A DNA stretch of 64,000 nucleotides, taken from Pegoplata infirma. Taxonomy: Eukaryota > Arthropoda > Insecta > Diptera > Anthomyiidae. The notes below the pieces were generated by a model. It searched no databases and was not told the DNA's origin. It was given only the letters and a program-made list of their open reading frames with translations. Location of the stretch: NCBI GenBank assembly GCA_963921195.1, contig OY992538.1, positions 7,464,330 to 7,528,329 of the forward strand, read 5' to 3'. Made by a program: the position numbers and the translations under genes. This document shows, piece by piece, positions 42,905 to 54,401 of the stretch (positions within the stretch are counted from its first letter, which is position 1; every line of letters begins with the position of its first letter).

Positions 42905-43981
42905 TTTTCAAGAAATTTTTAGTCCACGTGGACTAAAGAGGTTACCAGGGAACTCAATATCCACATTAGTGAACAGAGAGTTCCCACGGTGAAAAACCCC
43001 AAGATTCTTGGGGTTCACTTTGATAGCCTCTTTATGTTCGCGAGGCATTCTAAAGAAGTGACCAGGCGAGTGAAAGGGAGGAACTCCATTTTGAAAGCGC
43101 TAATGGGCACCGAGCACCTGGGGTAAAGATAAGGAGACGATCTTGACTCCATATAAAGCCATAGGTCGTCCCCTTATCGATTATGCCTCTCCGGTATGGT
43201 CGCCGTCCGTTAGCGACACACAATGGAGAAAGCTCCAAACGGCGCAGAACACGGCCCTCAGGGTGGTAACAGGGTGTCATTCTATGGCATCCGAAGACCA
43301 CCTACATGAGGAGACCAAAATTCTGCCCGTTCGGAGCCATTGCACCCTCCCCACTCGTCAATTTGTACTTGGATGTCATATGACCGAGCACCCCAACCAT
43401 GCAAGCGTCGTTAGTACGTCGGCACCAGAGGTGAGACAGGTGAGGTCTGACCTACGGTCCGAGAAATCGGCCATAAGTCACCTCATCAATCTTGTACTTA
43501 ACAAAAAGAGGCGCAGGTCCGTCTCCACTCTGAGATCGTCTCGGAATCCATTGGGAGGATGAGAGACAATGTCGTATTAGGTGGCAGGCCCCCTCCCCTT
43601 TCCGAATCCGAAAAGAGCCTGCCACGTAAGGTTCGTACGACATTGTCCCAACTCAGGTCAGGTTACTCTAGGGGGTTAAATAGTTACCTGGCCAGAGTTA
43701 ACCCAGACATCTCGGATGCCTGCCCTCTTTGCAACTCTGCACCGCACAACAACATTCACCTCTTCGAGTGCCCGGTTCGGCCCACGACACTCACACCCAG
43801 GTCATTATGGACCAATCCTCGAACTGTAAGGGTAGCCTGTTTTATGTCTCCTATCCCAATCCCCCTCCTATCCCCATCCAAGAATATTTTTAATATTATA
43901 TTGAAAATTAAATAATAATTTACTACTAACATTTCTTTGTATCTGCATGTGAACCTCCAGCGGACGCTACAACAACAACAA
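42905..43981 (+). pseudogene. LOA-like LINE 3' end, copy 1
   Basis: Reads PTVKNPKILGVHFDSLF near 42986-43035 and VTRRVKGRNSILKALMG near 43059-43110. Then, after a frame change, RPLIDYASPVWSP near 43167-43205 and WRKLQTAQNTALRVVTGC near 43226-43280. After a second change come VRTTLSQLRSGYSRGLNSYL near 43631-43690, PDISDACPLCNSAPHNNIHL near 43700-43760 and FECPVRP near 43763-43782. RSGY-S-LNSY, C-P-x-C...H-N-x-x-H-L-F-x-C-P is the conserved C-terminus of LOA/Bilbo-group LINEs. It ends in an ACAACAACAACA tail (43969-43981). Confidence 0.85.
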
Positions 43982-44732
43982 GAAAGCTCCAAACGGCACA
44001 GAATACGGCTCTCAGGGTGGTTATTGGATGCCATTCCATGGCTTCCGAGGACCACCTACACGATGAGGCCAAAATCCTGCCCGTTCGGAGCCACTGCTCC
44101 CTTCTCACCCGTCAATTCGTACTTGGGTGTTATATGACCGAGCACCCCAACCATGTAAGCGTCGTAGGATCTACGGCACCCGAAATAAGACAAGTGAAAA
44201 ATCGGCCGTAGGTCACCGAAAAATCGGCCGTAGGTCACCTCACTAACTTGGTACGGAGTGGCAATTTAAAAGACGCTCCCGCCTACACTCCGAGATTGTC
44301 TCTGAGTCCTTAGGGAGGATGAGGGACAATGTCGTGTTAGGCGGCAGGCCTCCTCCCCTTTCTGAATCAGAAAGGAGCCTGTCGCGTAAGGTCCGCACGA
44401 CATTGTCACAACTCAGGTCAGGTTACTCAAGGGAGTTGAATAGTTACCTGGCCAGAGTTAACTCAGACATCTCGGACACCTGCCCCCTGTGCAACTCCAC
44501 ACCACACAACACACCAATCCAGTCGAGGCAGCTCGCTTCCTCGAACTGGATGGGTAAAGGTCCAATGTCTCCTATTTCCAATTTCCCCTTCCCCCCCCCC
44601 GTCACTAAATAAAATTAAAATTAATTCCCATCCCTAAATAAAATTAAATTTAAATTCTTAATTACTACTAACTCTCTTTTTCTACATACATGGTAAATTC
44701 CAGTGGACGTTACTACAATAACAACAACAACC
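43982..44732 (+). pseudogene. LOA-like LINE 3' end, copy 2, abutting the tail of copy 1
   Basis: Starts GAAAGCTCCAAACGGCACAG immediately after the CAA-rich tail of copy 1 and repeats its text. Landmarks are LRVVIGCHSMASEDHL near 44002-44058, LSQLRSGYSRELNSYLARV near 44406-44460 and CPLCNST near 44483-44503. It ends in ACTACAATAACAACAACAAC (44712-44731). The segment equivalent to HLFECP is replaced by CACCAATCCAGTCGAGG. A 25-28-bp duplication (GTGAAAAATCGGCCGTAGG-type, 44194-44240) breaks the frame. Confidence 0.85.
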
Positions 44733-44916
44733 TATGGCCTGTAATAAATTCAATGTAAATATTCCTTAGATTTGCTTTTCCTATATAAAGAACCGTTTTC
44801 TAAACACTTTTTCCACCTAGAGTCCACAAAGCCTTCGTTTGGATACAGTCGAGGCTGCTTTCCCTTTTGAATTTTCTTGGCGTTCAAAATTTTTTTGGTT
44901 TCCATATAATGAGCAT

Positions 44917-47128
44917 TAGGCTGGGTCGTATTCCAACAAAGTGCTCAGATCAACTATTAATAGTGAAAAAAAGTTGGTACAAGTAAATACAAGCAATTTA
45001 AAACCAAAATGAACAAAATCGGTCCATGGCTTCCGTTCTCGCATCGCGGGTCAAAATTGCGGTTTTTGAAAAAATGGACATAATTTAAAAAAAAAAAATT
45101 AAATATTTAAAAAAAAAATTATTAAAAAAAAAAAATTTTTTTGTATCGCATTAATTCAAAGATATTTAGAAAAATTTTGTTTGTTTTTTTCGGATATCGA
45201 TAACCCACCCAAACGTGAGGCCAAAAAAAACTCACATTTTTAACATGGAGCTCAAAACTACTTTTTCACTATTTTAAAAATTTAGTGAAACAAAATTTTT
45301 AAATATATTAGTTTATCCACTTGATATCATTGAATACATCTCAGGGATTGTAGAAAAAAATTCTTAGTTAAATTTCTTCGTTCAGTTGGTGTGTGGAGCG
45401 ATTTGAATTTAGCGGATTTCCAGAACATGTGTTTTTATCGACATTTTTGACTAATTTGTAGTTGTTAGCAACATTTTACTTAAATTAACCAAATTTTTTT
45501 GTTCAAATGGTTGTTTTGGACCATAGTAATTCTGCTTTGAAATAATAGGCTTTTTGGACAACGTTAACCCTTGCCGGCACGGGGTTAAAAAATTCCTCCA
45601 ATGAAATTTTTGAAAATTCCTCACTCTAAAATCCTGTATGTGTTTAAATAATGAACAATTACAAATTTATACAAAGTTTTCTTGAAGGACATCTTTAACC
45701 CTTGTTGAACGAACGCCCAAAAAAAGCTGTTTTTTTTTGCTCATAGTCAAAATGGACTTTTTTGTGACATATTAAATAATATGTTTTTCACTTTTAGCTT
45801 TACACAGTAAAAACGACGAAGACGTAATGAAATTTCGGATGCCATTTTTTTTATTTTATTTAGTTTTAAACACTTTCCGCTTAAGTGCGCTTACTTTAAA
45901 ACGTTAATTTAAATGCGATCGTTTAAATGCATTCCCCGCTCAAACAATTCAATCGCAGATGTACATATCTTTCATTTTATAATCATAGTCAAAATGGACT
46001 TTTTAACACACTAAATAAGTTTTTCCCTCTAAACGTTTTAAAGTAAGCGCACTTAAGCGGAAAATGCTTAAAACTAAATAAAATAAAAAAAAATGGCATC
46101 CGAAATTTCATTACGTCTTCGTCGTTTTTACTGTGTAAAGCTAAAAGTAAAAACATATTATTAAGTGCGGTTAACACAATATCCAGTTAAATTTAAGTTA
46201 ACGTAACCTCCAGTTAGTCCCATACAAATTTGACATCCATAACCTCCGGTTAGCACTAAACCCAATTTATCTTCCGGTTAGTTCGTTTGTGTTATCGGCC
46301 CTTAATATGTCAAAAAAGTCCATTTGACTATGAGCAAAAAAACAGCTGTTTGAAATTTTTTGGGTGTTCGTTCAACAAGGGTTAAAGATGTCCTTCAAGA
46401 AAACTTTGTATAAATTTATAATTGTTCATTATTTAAACACATACACGATTTTAGAGTGAGGAATTTTCGAAAATTTCATTGGAGGAATTTTTAACCCCGT
46501 GCCGGCAAGGGTTAACGTTGTCCAAAAAGCCTATTATTTCAAAGCAGAGTTACTATGGTCCAAAACAACCATTTGAACAAAAAAAGTTGGTTTATTTAAC
46601 TAAAATGTTGCTAACAACTACAAATTAGTCAAAAATGTCGATAAAAACACATGTTCTGGAAATCCGCTAAATTCAAATCGCTCCACACACCAACTGGACG
46701 AAGGAATTTAACTAAGAATTTTTTTCTACAATCCCTGAAATGTATTCAATGATATCAAGTGGATAAACTAATATATTTAAAAATTTTGTTTCACTAAATT
46801 TTTAAAATAGTGAAAAAGTAGTTTTGAGCTCCATGTTAAAAATGTGAGTTTTTTTTGGCCTCACGTTTGGGTGGGTTATCGATATCCGAAAAAAACAAAC
46901 AAAATTTTTCTAAATATCTTTGAGTTAATGCGATACAAAAAAAATTTGTTTTTTTTTAATAATTTTTTTTTAAATATTTAATTTTTTTTTTAAATTATAT
47001 CCATTTTTCCAAAAACCGCAATTTTGACCCGCGATGCGAGAACGGAAATTGCTTGTATTTACTTGTACCAACTTTTTTTCACTATTAATAGTTGATCTGA
47101 GTACTTTGTTGGAATACGACCCAGCCTA
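44917..47128. mobile_element. Foldback hAT element, 2212 bp, arms about 0.95-1.0 kb
   Basis: Ends TAGGCTGGGTCGTATTCCAA on both sides, exact TSD ATGAGCAT at 44909-44916 and 47129-47136. Left arm about 44917-45904 pairs with right arm about 46033-47128, apart from a 138-bp MITE inserted in the right arm. The spacer is about 130 bp. Arm-to-arm identity looks very high by eye. No transposase: the whole element is inverted repeat. Confidence 0.93.
46164..46301. mobile_element. TTA-flanked MITE, 138 bp, in the right arm of the foldback hAT
   Basis: Ends AGTGCGGTTAACACAA and (reverse complement) GGGCCGATAACACAAACG, flanked by TTA at 46161-46163 and 46302-46304. The intact left arm near 45765-45790 shows the empty site. 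Interior repeats CCTCCGGTTAG / CTTCCGGTTAG. Confidence 0.85.
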
Positions 47129-47690
47129 ATGAGCATACAGGCAAGGGAGCACGTCGGTCAAAATTTTGTTTAACGGAAAAATTGTGTCCATACGAGCTCA
47201 TCCGCTTTTTCATTTTCTGAAATATTTTCATGATCCGAAACGCAACACAGTCTTAGAGAGTGATGTTCGATAAGAGACTGAATCTCTTGGCGACAACGGC
47301 TGACTACTTTGGATCGTATATTCCTATTACCCAGTGCCATTACAGCTGCTTGACTACTTATTACTGTAAATAATGAACTCACTAAAGTAGATCAGTCCCG
47401 TCGAAATGAGGGTAGCTGCCTCTGACACTACATACGGCTACGCCTGAAAAATATTACAGCCGTCCTGTAGCCTTAAATTATATTCAATTTCTAGTTCCTT
47501 ACAGTAAACTCCACTACATGTTTCCTGTTGCATCTTTGATTCATCAGTGTAGACTTCAATTTAATGTTCCTCCACAGGTTGGTTTTTCCAAAATTCCCTA
47601 GATGGTGTTTCAATTTAAACCTTCTCATCCCATGCAATATGAGGAGTCATATAGTCGGCTACAAAGTCTTCATATCAACGGTTTCGTATG

Positions 47691-47955
47691 AGTTTAGTGT
47701 GCCCATAGTCCCGCACCCTTAGCACACGGTTTTGTGGCAATCTGTGCTGTGTCCTTACAAGCTTCGGTTTGACTCTTTGACGACGACACATTTTCGGCCG
47801 AAGCGATTTTTATTTTCTTTATATTTTCGTGATCTCTGCCGACCATTTTCTGGCATCGCTGCAAAACCTTCTTCACTTTCTCCTTTAGATTCTCGATGGG
47901 CCAGTTTAATTACCTATCAAAGGTTATGGCCAGGAATGATCATTAAAAATTCTTA
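47691..47955. other. Unassigned interval
   Basis: A 60-codon minus-strand frame rich in K/E lacks recognisable motifs. Confidence 0.3.
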
Positions 47956-48130
47956 TAAAATCTTGTCTCAAAATCTGCAATCCAAATTAACTCTTTTTGT
48001 GTTCCAACGCGAACATCTCGAGAATGGAACGTGCTCGAAAAATTTGGATGGCTGATTTGAAATCACGAGGTCCATTACATATAAAATTAAGTCCTACTTT
48101 TTGACACTAATATAAAAATACGTAATAGTA
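47955..48130 (+). repeat. Unclassified repeat U, partial copy
   Basis: AATCTGCAATCCAAATTAAC, TTCCAACGCGAACATCTCGA, GGAACGTGCTCGAAAAATTT and ATCACGAGGTCCATTACATA follow the arm order at 10300-10470. Confidence 0.6.
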
Positions 48131-49450
48131 GAGTCACAAAAAAAGCACAAATTAGAATCTTTTTACATATTTAATACTGATTTCTTTAAAACGGTAGTTG
48201 TTAGAAGGAAGATTTGGCATCAAGAGGTAGAGTTCTATCTGGTGCATAAATTTTAAGTGCGTTTTTTTCTGAGTTTAGAGAACAGTGTAATTAAAATCAC
48301 ATTTTCTTAATATTTGTTATACCAGTTGCTACAATTCTGCATTGAATCATTGCTAATGTTGCTTCAAAGCTCTTTTGCGCCTTCTTTATTCAACTAACTT
48401 TAATCATACAATCATTATGTATGTTGTGGTTTCTTTATTTTTTTTTAACTGCATGCAAAAGGTGCGGCAAAACTTCAACTCTCAACTACATTTGGTTTTC
48501 CCACAGATCACGATCAACGATCGACAAGTATTTAACCTCATGTTGGTTTTCTACACTTTTAAGTTTTCCGCCGATCATAGTTTTATGTTTCTTTTTTTCC
48601 ATTTTGATTTCGTATTTCGTATTTTTTTTTTTGTAATTTTTTAAATGAATACAATTAGAAAGGACACCACGCCATTATTTTTACCGCGAAATTCATACAG
48701 ACAACTAGATTTTAAAAAGATTTCCTTCAAAACTAGGATTTTAAAAGCCAATCAAACAGAAATGTCGTTGTTCCCATTACCGGCTTCATGGCACAGCCAG
48801 CAATTGCAGCACATGCAGTGCACCAGAGTAGCAAATACGTATAAGAAAGTCATATGAGTTGTGTATTGGAAATAGCGTAAAATATGGCCAATCGTATGTC
48901 AACGTTTTTTTGAAAGAAACACGTCACTACTAAACACTGCCAAGTAGAAACCACTGCAGTTTTGCAGCTGAATTTTGCAAAAAAAATTAAACACAACAAA
49001 AATTAAATTGCATAAAAAAAAATTCTTCTAGACATTGAAATGAACGACCAAGTCTACCTGACATCTTCTTAGTGGTCTTTTGCGCTAAAGCCGCCATTCA
49101 AAGGAAACTACAACAACACCAGCAACAAAAAAAAGTCCTCTAAAGGCCCGAGTTAGTTTTTTGTAACAACTACAGGAGATGAAGCTGACGAAGAAGCAGA
49201 GGAAGAAAAAACTCTTCGAAATGCCGAACAAGAAATATTTTCAAATTAATTTCAGTTTTTCTTATCGCGGTGGTCATTGGAAAAACGCATTCATTTAAGC
49301 TCAACAAACTAAAATGAGTTTTAGCTGTTCAAAGTTGTAGACTCTGTGTTAAAATGTTTATTCATTTTTGTCTAAATATTATGCCATGAGAGTATACGGA
49401 ATTATGAAAATATATAAAAATATTTTTAATAGTAGCATTATTTAAAGAGC
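48131..49450. other. Interval without recognisable gene
   Basis: Several low-complexity frames (48375-48857) but no domain. GAAGAAGCAGAGGAAGAAAA-type purine run near 49190-49210. Confidence 0.4.
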
Positions 49451-50039
49451 AGTTTTGTAATACCGTCGACTTTTTTCTCGCATCCTGACAAATACGAAGT
49501 TGAGCTACTTGCGCTTCTTGGAAACTCGGATCATAACCACATGTCTGCATGTTCAGTTATCGGCGTAATGACAAAAACCCAGTTATTGACGCGTTACTTA
49601 AAAATGCGAGAAACGAAAGTGTACTTAGACGTAAAAAGCTGCTTTACGAACACCATCTGGGTGCTAAGGTCGTTGCTGCTCCGCGGGGTAGTAAAAACGT
49701 TTGGTCATTTTTTAAAGGGGTAAAGAATAATACTAGCTCATCTATTCCAGGCTTAATAATGAATGACCAAATATTCACAGACTCGGTTGATAAAGCCAAC
49801 TTTTCTGTTTTGAGCGCGTGCAGTTAAAAGGGTCCCTAAGGATCTCTACATAAACACGTCTTCGGAATATAGTCCTAAAATAATCTCCTTTATCGTTGTC
49901 TCTTCCTTTGACAACATAATTTAGCTACTCGTACTGGGTAGGAGTTTTTCCCTCTTGCTGGAAAGTGACTAATGTAACGTGCCGTTACAAGGAAAATACT
50001 TTTCCATATACCTCATCACTCTGCTTGTACCCATACCCA

Positions 50040-50870
50040 ATATAGAGTTGTTTGTTTGATAGTTATTAATAGCAAATAGTTAATACTATCTCGCAATTCT
50101 CGTTGAGTTGGTCAAATTGTTATTTATAATCACAAAGATTGGCTGACCTGAACAACGAGAATCTAGTTGGAGTTCGTGTTGTATTTCGTACTGCAGACGT
50201 TGTATAACCGTACGCTGACAAGATTCCTGTTCCCGACTCCGCCGTATACCGTAGTTGGTCCACAGATTATACGAACGCCGATTATTGTTCTTATTAGCCA
50301 TCGTATTTACTTAAACGCCGATTATTGTTCGTATTTACTTTGTAGTTTAAAAGTATCTTACTAATCCGTGCGCCGATTATTGTTCGTATTAGCCATCGTA
50401 TTTACTTTGTATTTTGAAAGTATCTTACTAATCCGAACGCCGATTATTGTTCGTATTAGCGTATTAGCGGGTTAGTAAGATACTTCCCAACTACAAAATT
50501 AATACAAACAGTAAATGGCGTTCCTGTAAGTAAATACGATATTTACTTACAGGAACGCCATTTACTGTTTGTATTAATTTTGTAGTTGGGAAGTATCTTA
50601 CTAACCCGAACGCCGATTATTGTTCGCGTTAGTCATCGTATTTACTCACACGAACGCCGTTTATTGTTCGTACTGCTATTAGATTGTCCGACCACCGAAT
50701 ATTTTCACATTTATTTAATACTTTCTAACTCATTGTCCGGCACTTTCCGAGTTTCTGTTGAGCAGTTGGATACGTTTGTCTTGTGGGCACAAACTAGAAT
50801 CGTATATCTAGTGGATACGATCACATCAAAGGACACAGACCTTTGCCGAACCCGGATAGACTGAGCTCTA
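50040..50870. repeat. Tandem/palindromic repeat block inside the family J LINE
   Basis: At least five copies of ACGCCGATTATTGTTCGTAT (50276-50460 and 50608-50680), most followed by TAGCCATCGTATTTAC and AAGTATCTTACTAATCC, giving irregular units of about 50-90 bp. A perfect 141-bp palindrome (50468-50608) sits among them. The outer parts (50040-50270, 50690-50870) are non-repetitive and unassigned; they could be LTR or other element sequence. No terminal repeats defined. Confidence 0.7.
50468..50608. repeat. Perfect 141-bp palindrome (69-bp arms, 3-base centre)
   Basis: From CGGGTTAGTAAGATACTTCC to its exact complement ending ACTAACCCG. The centre is AAATA-CGA-TATTT at 50532-50544. I find no mismatch between arms by eye. 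Arms contain GTAGTTGGGAAG and GGAACGCCATTTACTGTTTG. Confidence 0.95.
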
Positions 50871-51969
50871 TCCTAGCTGGAAAATAAAACTCTAAAAACT
50901 ACCGCCCAAAAGCCATTTGCTATACGCTCTCGAAAGTCATTGAGAGCATGATGAATCGCCACCTGGTGAATTGCATGGTGTGTTATTTTTCTTTTGTGCG
51001 ATCGACAGTATGGCATCCGTTGAAGTCGTTCTACGGAAGACATGTTAGCGTTTATTTCAAAAAAATTCAGTCGTTCTATTCACCAATTTGCCGAAAGCAA
51101 AGTGGTTGCTCTAGATATCGTTTCGAAGTTTTTGTTGTCAGTAGTGATTTCTCCCGATTTATATCGATCTTTCTCAGAGACCGCTCTATACGTTTTGTTA
51201 TAAATGGGTTCTCATCGGATGAGTTTCAGTTGAACTTACAAGATTTCTTTTTTTTTTTCTTAACGACTTTCTGGATCTAACTTCCAATCCTATCTATTCT
51301 TTCGTAGATGACAGCAACATTTTAGACAACGCCTTACTGAGGTTGAAGCTATGAGGCGGAGCATGAAATCATTACCTTACGACAATCTTCGAGTGGGGTT
51401 TTGCCAATAGGGTCGATTTTAATGCTCGTAAGACCAAATGTTGTTTGTTGACCATCAGACGGCTTTTGGAATCAGCGTCATCTGCATCCATTGGTGGTAT
51501 AGCTATTGAAGAATCAGACACTCTAGATTGAAATTCAATGTTCGTTGCAACCAACACGTTTATCACGTTTAGAAGCATTCAAGTGTCTTGGTAGCTAAAA
51601 AACGTTGCATTAAATTACTTGACTCCGTCAGATCATACTATTTATACCATCTATATCCGAATGAAAATGGAATACAACTCCCATATATGGCCAGGTGTTT
51701 CAAGGTCTATCTTGAAGCTTCTTGATCGGTCGCAAAGGAGTGCGTTCAATCTCATCAATGACAGTAGGGTATCCAGCTCTATTGACTCATTAAAGCATCG
51801 TCCGAATGTGGATTGTATGTCATTGTTCTATCGATATTACCACGGTAAGTGCTCAGTTGTGATGAGCTCGCCTTTCCAGCAGATCACATCCGTTCGTTGT
51901 TGACTGTCCAAAGTATTTCACAACACTTTACAGAGAAAATTCGTTGCTCGGTTGAAAGGACGTGAAAAT

Positions 51970-52302
51970 ACTGAACAGACCTTTTTTATATCACGCCCCA
52001 CTTTTAAGTCTAAAAAATTGCCTTGTCCCCCTACACTCAAGCAAAATTTGTTAATTTTTCTATTTTTGTTTCTAGTGAAAAATTACTACTTGTTAAGCAA
52101 AGTTTTTGTAAAATAAGCATATAAACTAAGTTTTTAGTTAAAAATTTAAGCAATTAATAATATTTTTGTAGTTAATTTTGCTAAAAAAGTTTTTGTAGTT
52201 AATTTGACTAAAAAAAATCTTAAAAATTTGCTTGTTTCTCCCCTTGAACTTTCAAATTGCCCCACAGTGGGACGAAATCAAAGGTTGGGAACCATTGTTC
52301 TA
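51970..52302. mobile_element. Decayed hAT-like element (one good terminus)
   Basis: The right end, reverse-complemented, reads CAATGGTTCCCAACCTTTG, the CAGTGGTTCYCAACC-type terminus known from several hAT families. The left end near 51975 is degraded. A foldback ACTCAAGCAAAATTTG / CAAATTTTTAAG-GCTTG lies inside (52037-52240). No TSD found. Confidence 0.45.
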
Positions 52303-52620
52303 GATCCATCCGTGTAGAAAGTATCAGTGTTATTAGCAAGTTGATCTTCTGTGTTGCAGTCTTCCCTTCTCGGGAAGATAACAGTTAACGTCCTACCAAA
52401 CTGGATATAGGAGGTTATATGGTCCAAAGGCAAAAAAAAAACAAGTTCCGATAGTTGGCCATGTCCAGCATTGCAGTCCCCATGTAATGTTTTACTTTTG
52501 CGAAGCCTGCATTAAGATTTCAAGTAAGTCCAAGTACAGCATTTCTAGCATAGCGTTCAGCGCCCACGGTGGTGCTCACAGCACCAGTAATTCCCAAAGT
52601 ATCCGCTTCTTGTAGTCAGT
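52303..52620 (-). pseudogene. RNase H-type LINE fragment (pre-RNase H linker)
   Basis: The minus strand reads DTFYTDGSR near 52332-52305 (RNase H first motif). It is preceded by DHITSYIQFGRTLTVIFPRR near 52430-52365 and by a diverged RT thumb-like stretch. It is truncated by the hAT-like element at 52302. Confidence 0.6.
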
Positions 52621-54330
52621 TTAGCTTAACAAAGGAGACCTATCAGATACAATCAGCACATTCTTTCAACGACCAAAGTCTGAGTATTTCAACGACCAAA
52701 ACGTTCAAAATGAAACAGCCGAGCCCAACCTGTGCTATTTTCCAAGCATACGAAGCTTTAAAGTACACACATAAAATATAATCCAGACAAACTCGATGTT
52801 TACAAGTAGAACGCACCTCAATGTTAAGATCGAAAACATTTTTTGAAAACTTTTTTAACAAAGTATATTTAGCAAAGGTGAGAGCAAAGTGTTCTTTGGA
52901 TGTTTTGTTTGTTTTTAGCATTTACCGGGCAAAAACAGTGCTGATGATGTTTGTGTGTTTCAAACTTTTTTTTTTTGTAGACCGGATGAACGTGCACAAA
53001 CGTAAAGATGCATTTAAGATTCTTCCGATTGGTCATTATTGCTTTTGCAAACTGCAATGTGTTTTTTTTTTCTTTTTTTTCGTTCAGACGTATGTTTTTG
53101 TTCGTCTTAACCATACAACGATTTGTCTTTAAAGACCAAGTTTTAAGCCGCTTTTGACTACTACTACTACTACAACTCCCTTCGCGCCGCCGCGCTACAC
53201 TCTTTGGAATTAAATGCTTTTGTGAGGTAATGAAACTTTTGATTGATCTACTCCTGACATCGGCATGGATGGAAAATGACAAACGAACAAACGTTCAAAT
53301 TATCATCAGTAGTGAGTGGCTCATAACCTCTTAAAATACAGAAACACAGAAACGGTGGCAACAGCAAAAATAGCAGCAGCAGGAAGAAGAGGAAAAAGAC
53401 CCAGTTTAAACTGTCAACCAAGAAGCAAGCAAAAACAACAACTGGTTTTTAGTTTTCTTTCGGTTTCTTTCTTAAACTAACAATCTAAATACCTTGTAAA
53501 TGGTTGAATGAAGATGCCAGCAGATGTTATGGTCATATGAATATAATAAACCATAAAGAACTACGACTAACTTTACATTTCATTACGAGTTTATAATATG
53601 ACGATGATGATGATGATGACGACGATAATGATGATGACAACATGGAGGTTTCAAGCCTACTTACTACTACTATTATTTCGTTGTTGTTTAATTCTTGCAA
53701 TAAAACATATACTTCCAAACGCCGAATAAGCATAGTTGAACTACTATTTAGTAGTCTTTTATTTGATCGAACGAACGATCGATCGTTTTACTTCATTAAA
53801 TACAACTCTAGCCAATGTTGAAGTACGTGTTTTGTAAGTCGAATTTGCAAATTTAAATGTTTTATTTAAATTTTATGTTTGCAAAACATGTGCCTACATA
53901 TGTGCGGTATATATGGGGACGGGATGTAAGATGGGATTGAACCAGTTCTCGTTTGTACACATTTGGGTTACACATGTTCGACAATACTAATTCAAAAAGG
54001 TGAAACGTTAATCGATGTAAATGTTGTTTATCGATAAATTTTTGTTATTTTATTAAAAAAGAAAACATGTTTTTACTTATGAAATAAATGCTTAATGTCA
54101 ACGAAATATCGAAAAATGCACAAGGAACACGGGTTTGCAAAACTGAACAGATCCACTTTGAACCATTTCAAAATGTTTTTACATTTAAGGCGGAAAATAA
54201 GTGTAACCTAAAAAAAGCAATTGCAACTGGAATATTGAAAACTATTAATTGGCCAATTTCGTTCGGAAGTGAAAATAAATGTTTCTTCAGGAAATGGAAC
54301 AAATAAAACAAATACATAAATGAAAATTCC
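52621..54330. other. Interval without recognisable gene
   Basis: Holds a CAGCAGCAGG/GAAGAAGAGG run near 53371-53395, a GATGATGATGATGATGAC run near 53599-53640, and ATCGAACGAACGATCGATCG near 53766-53785. Overlapping frames on both strands at 52643-53282 are poly-F/K-rich and look like chance. Confidence 0.45.
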
Positions 54331-54401
54331 CATTAATAATAATAATAATAACAAGCCTTGTTCTTGATGTTGAAATAACTGCCTCTATACTGGGCATAGG
54401 C

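Larger units (their letters stand above)
44740..47690 (-). pseudogene. Family I LINE RNase H domain, split by the foldback hAT
   Basis: Minus strand: EVYTDESKMQQETCSGVYC near 47556-47500 (RNase H start), LRLQDGCNIFQA near 47478-47440, SSQAAVMALGNRNIRSKVV near 47358-47300, SLIEHHSLRLCCVSDHENI near 47262-47210 (VPGH decayed to VSDH) and NEKADELVW near 47205-47180. After the insertion (44916 downward) the linker continues but is degraded. All four RNase H blocks are traceable but key positions are altered (H retained, G lost). Confidence 0.75.
49455..51955 (+). pseudogene. Family J LINE (endonuclease end to C-terminus), heavily interrupted
   Basis: Starts with the end of an AP-type endonuclease, PDKYEVELLALLGNSDHNHM near 49487-49545 (SDH motif). 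Then KNARNESVLRRKKLLYEHHL near 49597-49656, VWSFFKGVKNN near 49699-49732 and IFTDSVDKANF near 49771-49803. A block of foreign repeats (about 50040-50870) intervenes. RT text resumes near 50905 (CYTLESH-type, MVNHHL-like), then FLRDRSIRFVING near 51170-51210 and YIRMKMEYNSHIWPGVS near 51648-51700. RSQRSAFNLINDSRVSSSID is near 51730-51788 and LFYRYYHGKC near 51820-51850. Multiple stops and shifts. Confidence 0.85.

Noticed and set aside
43143..43562. 139-codon open frame as an independent gene
   Set aside because: Reads as the thumb region of a LOA-like LINE and continues, in another frame, into its C-terminal Cys/His box.
52869..53282. 137-codon minus-strand frame, overlapping a 103-codon plus-strand frame
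   Set aside because: Low-complexity Lys/Phe and Ser runs, frames on both strands, no domain; likely chance in poly-T/poly-A DNA.
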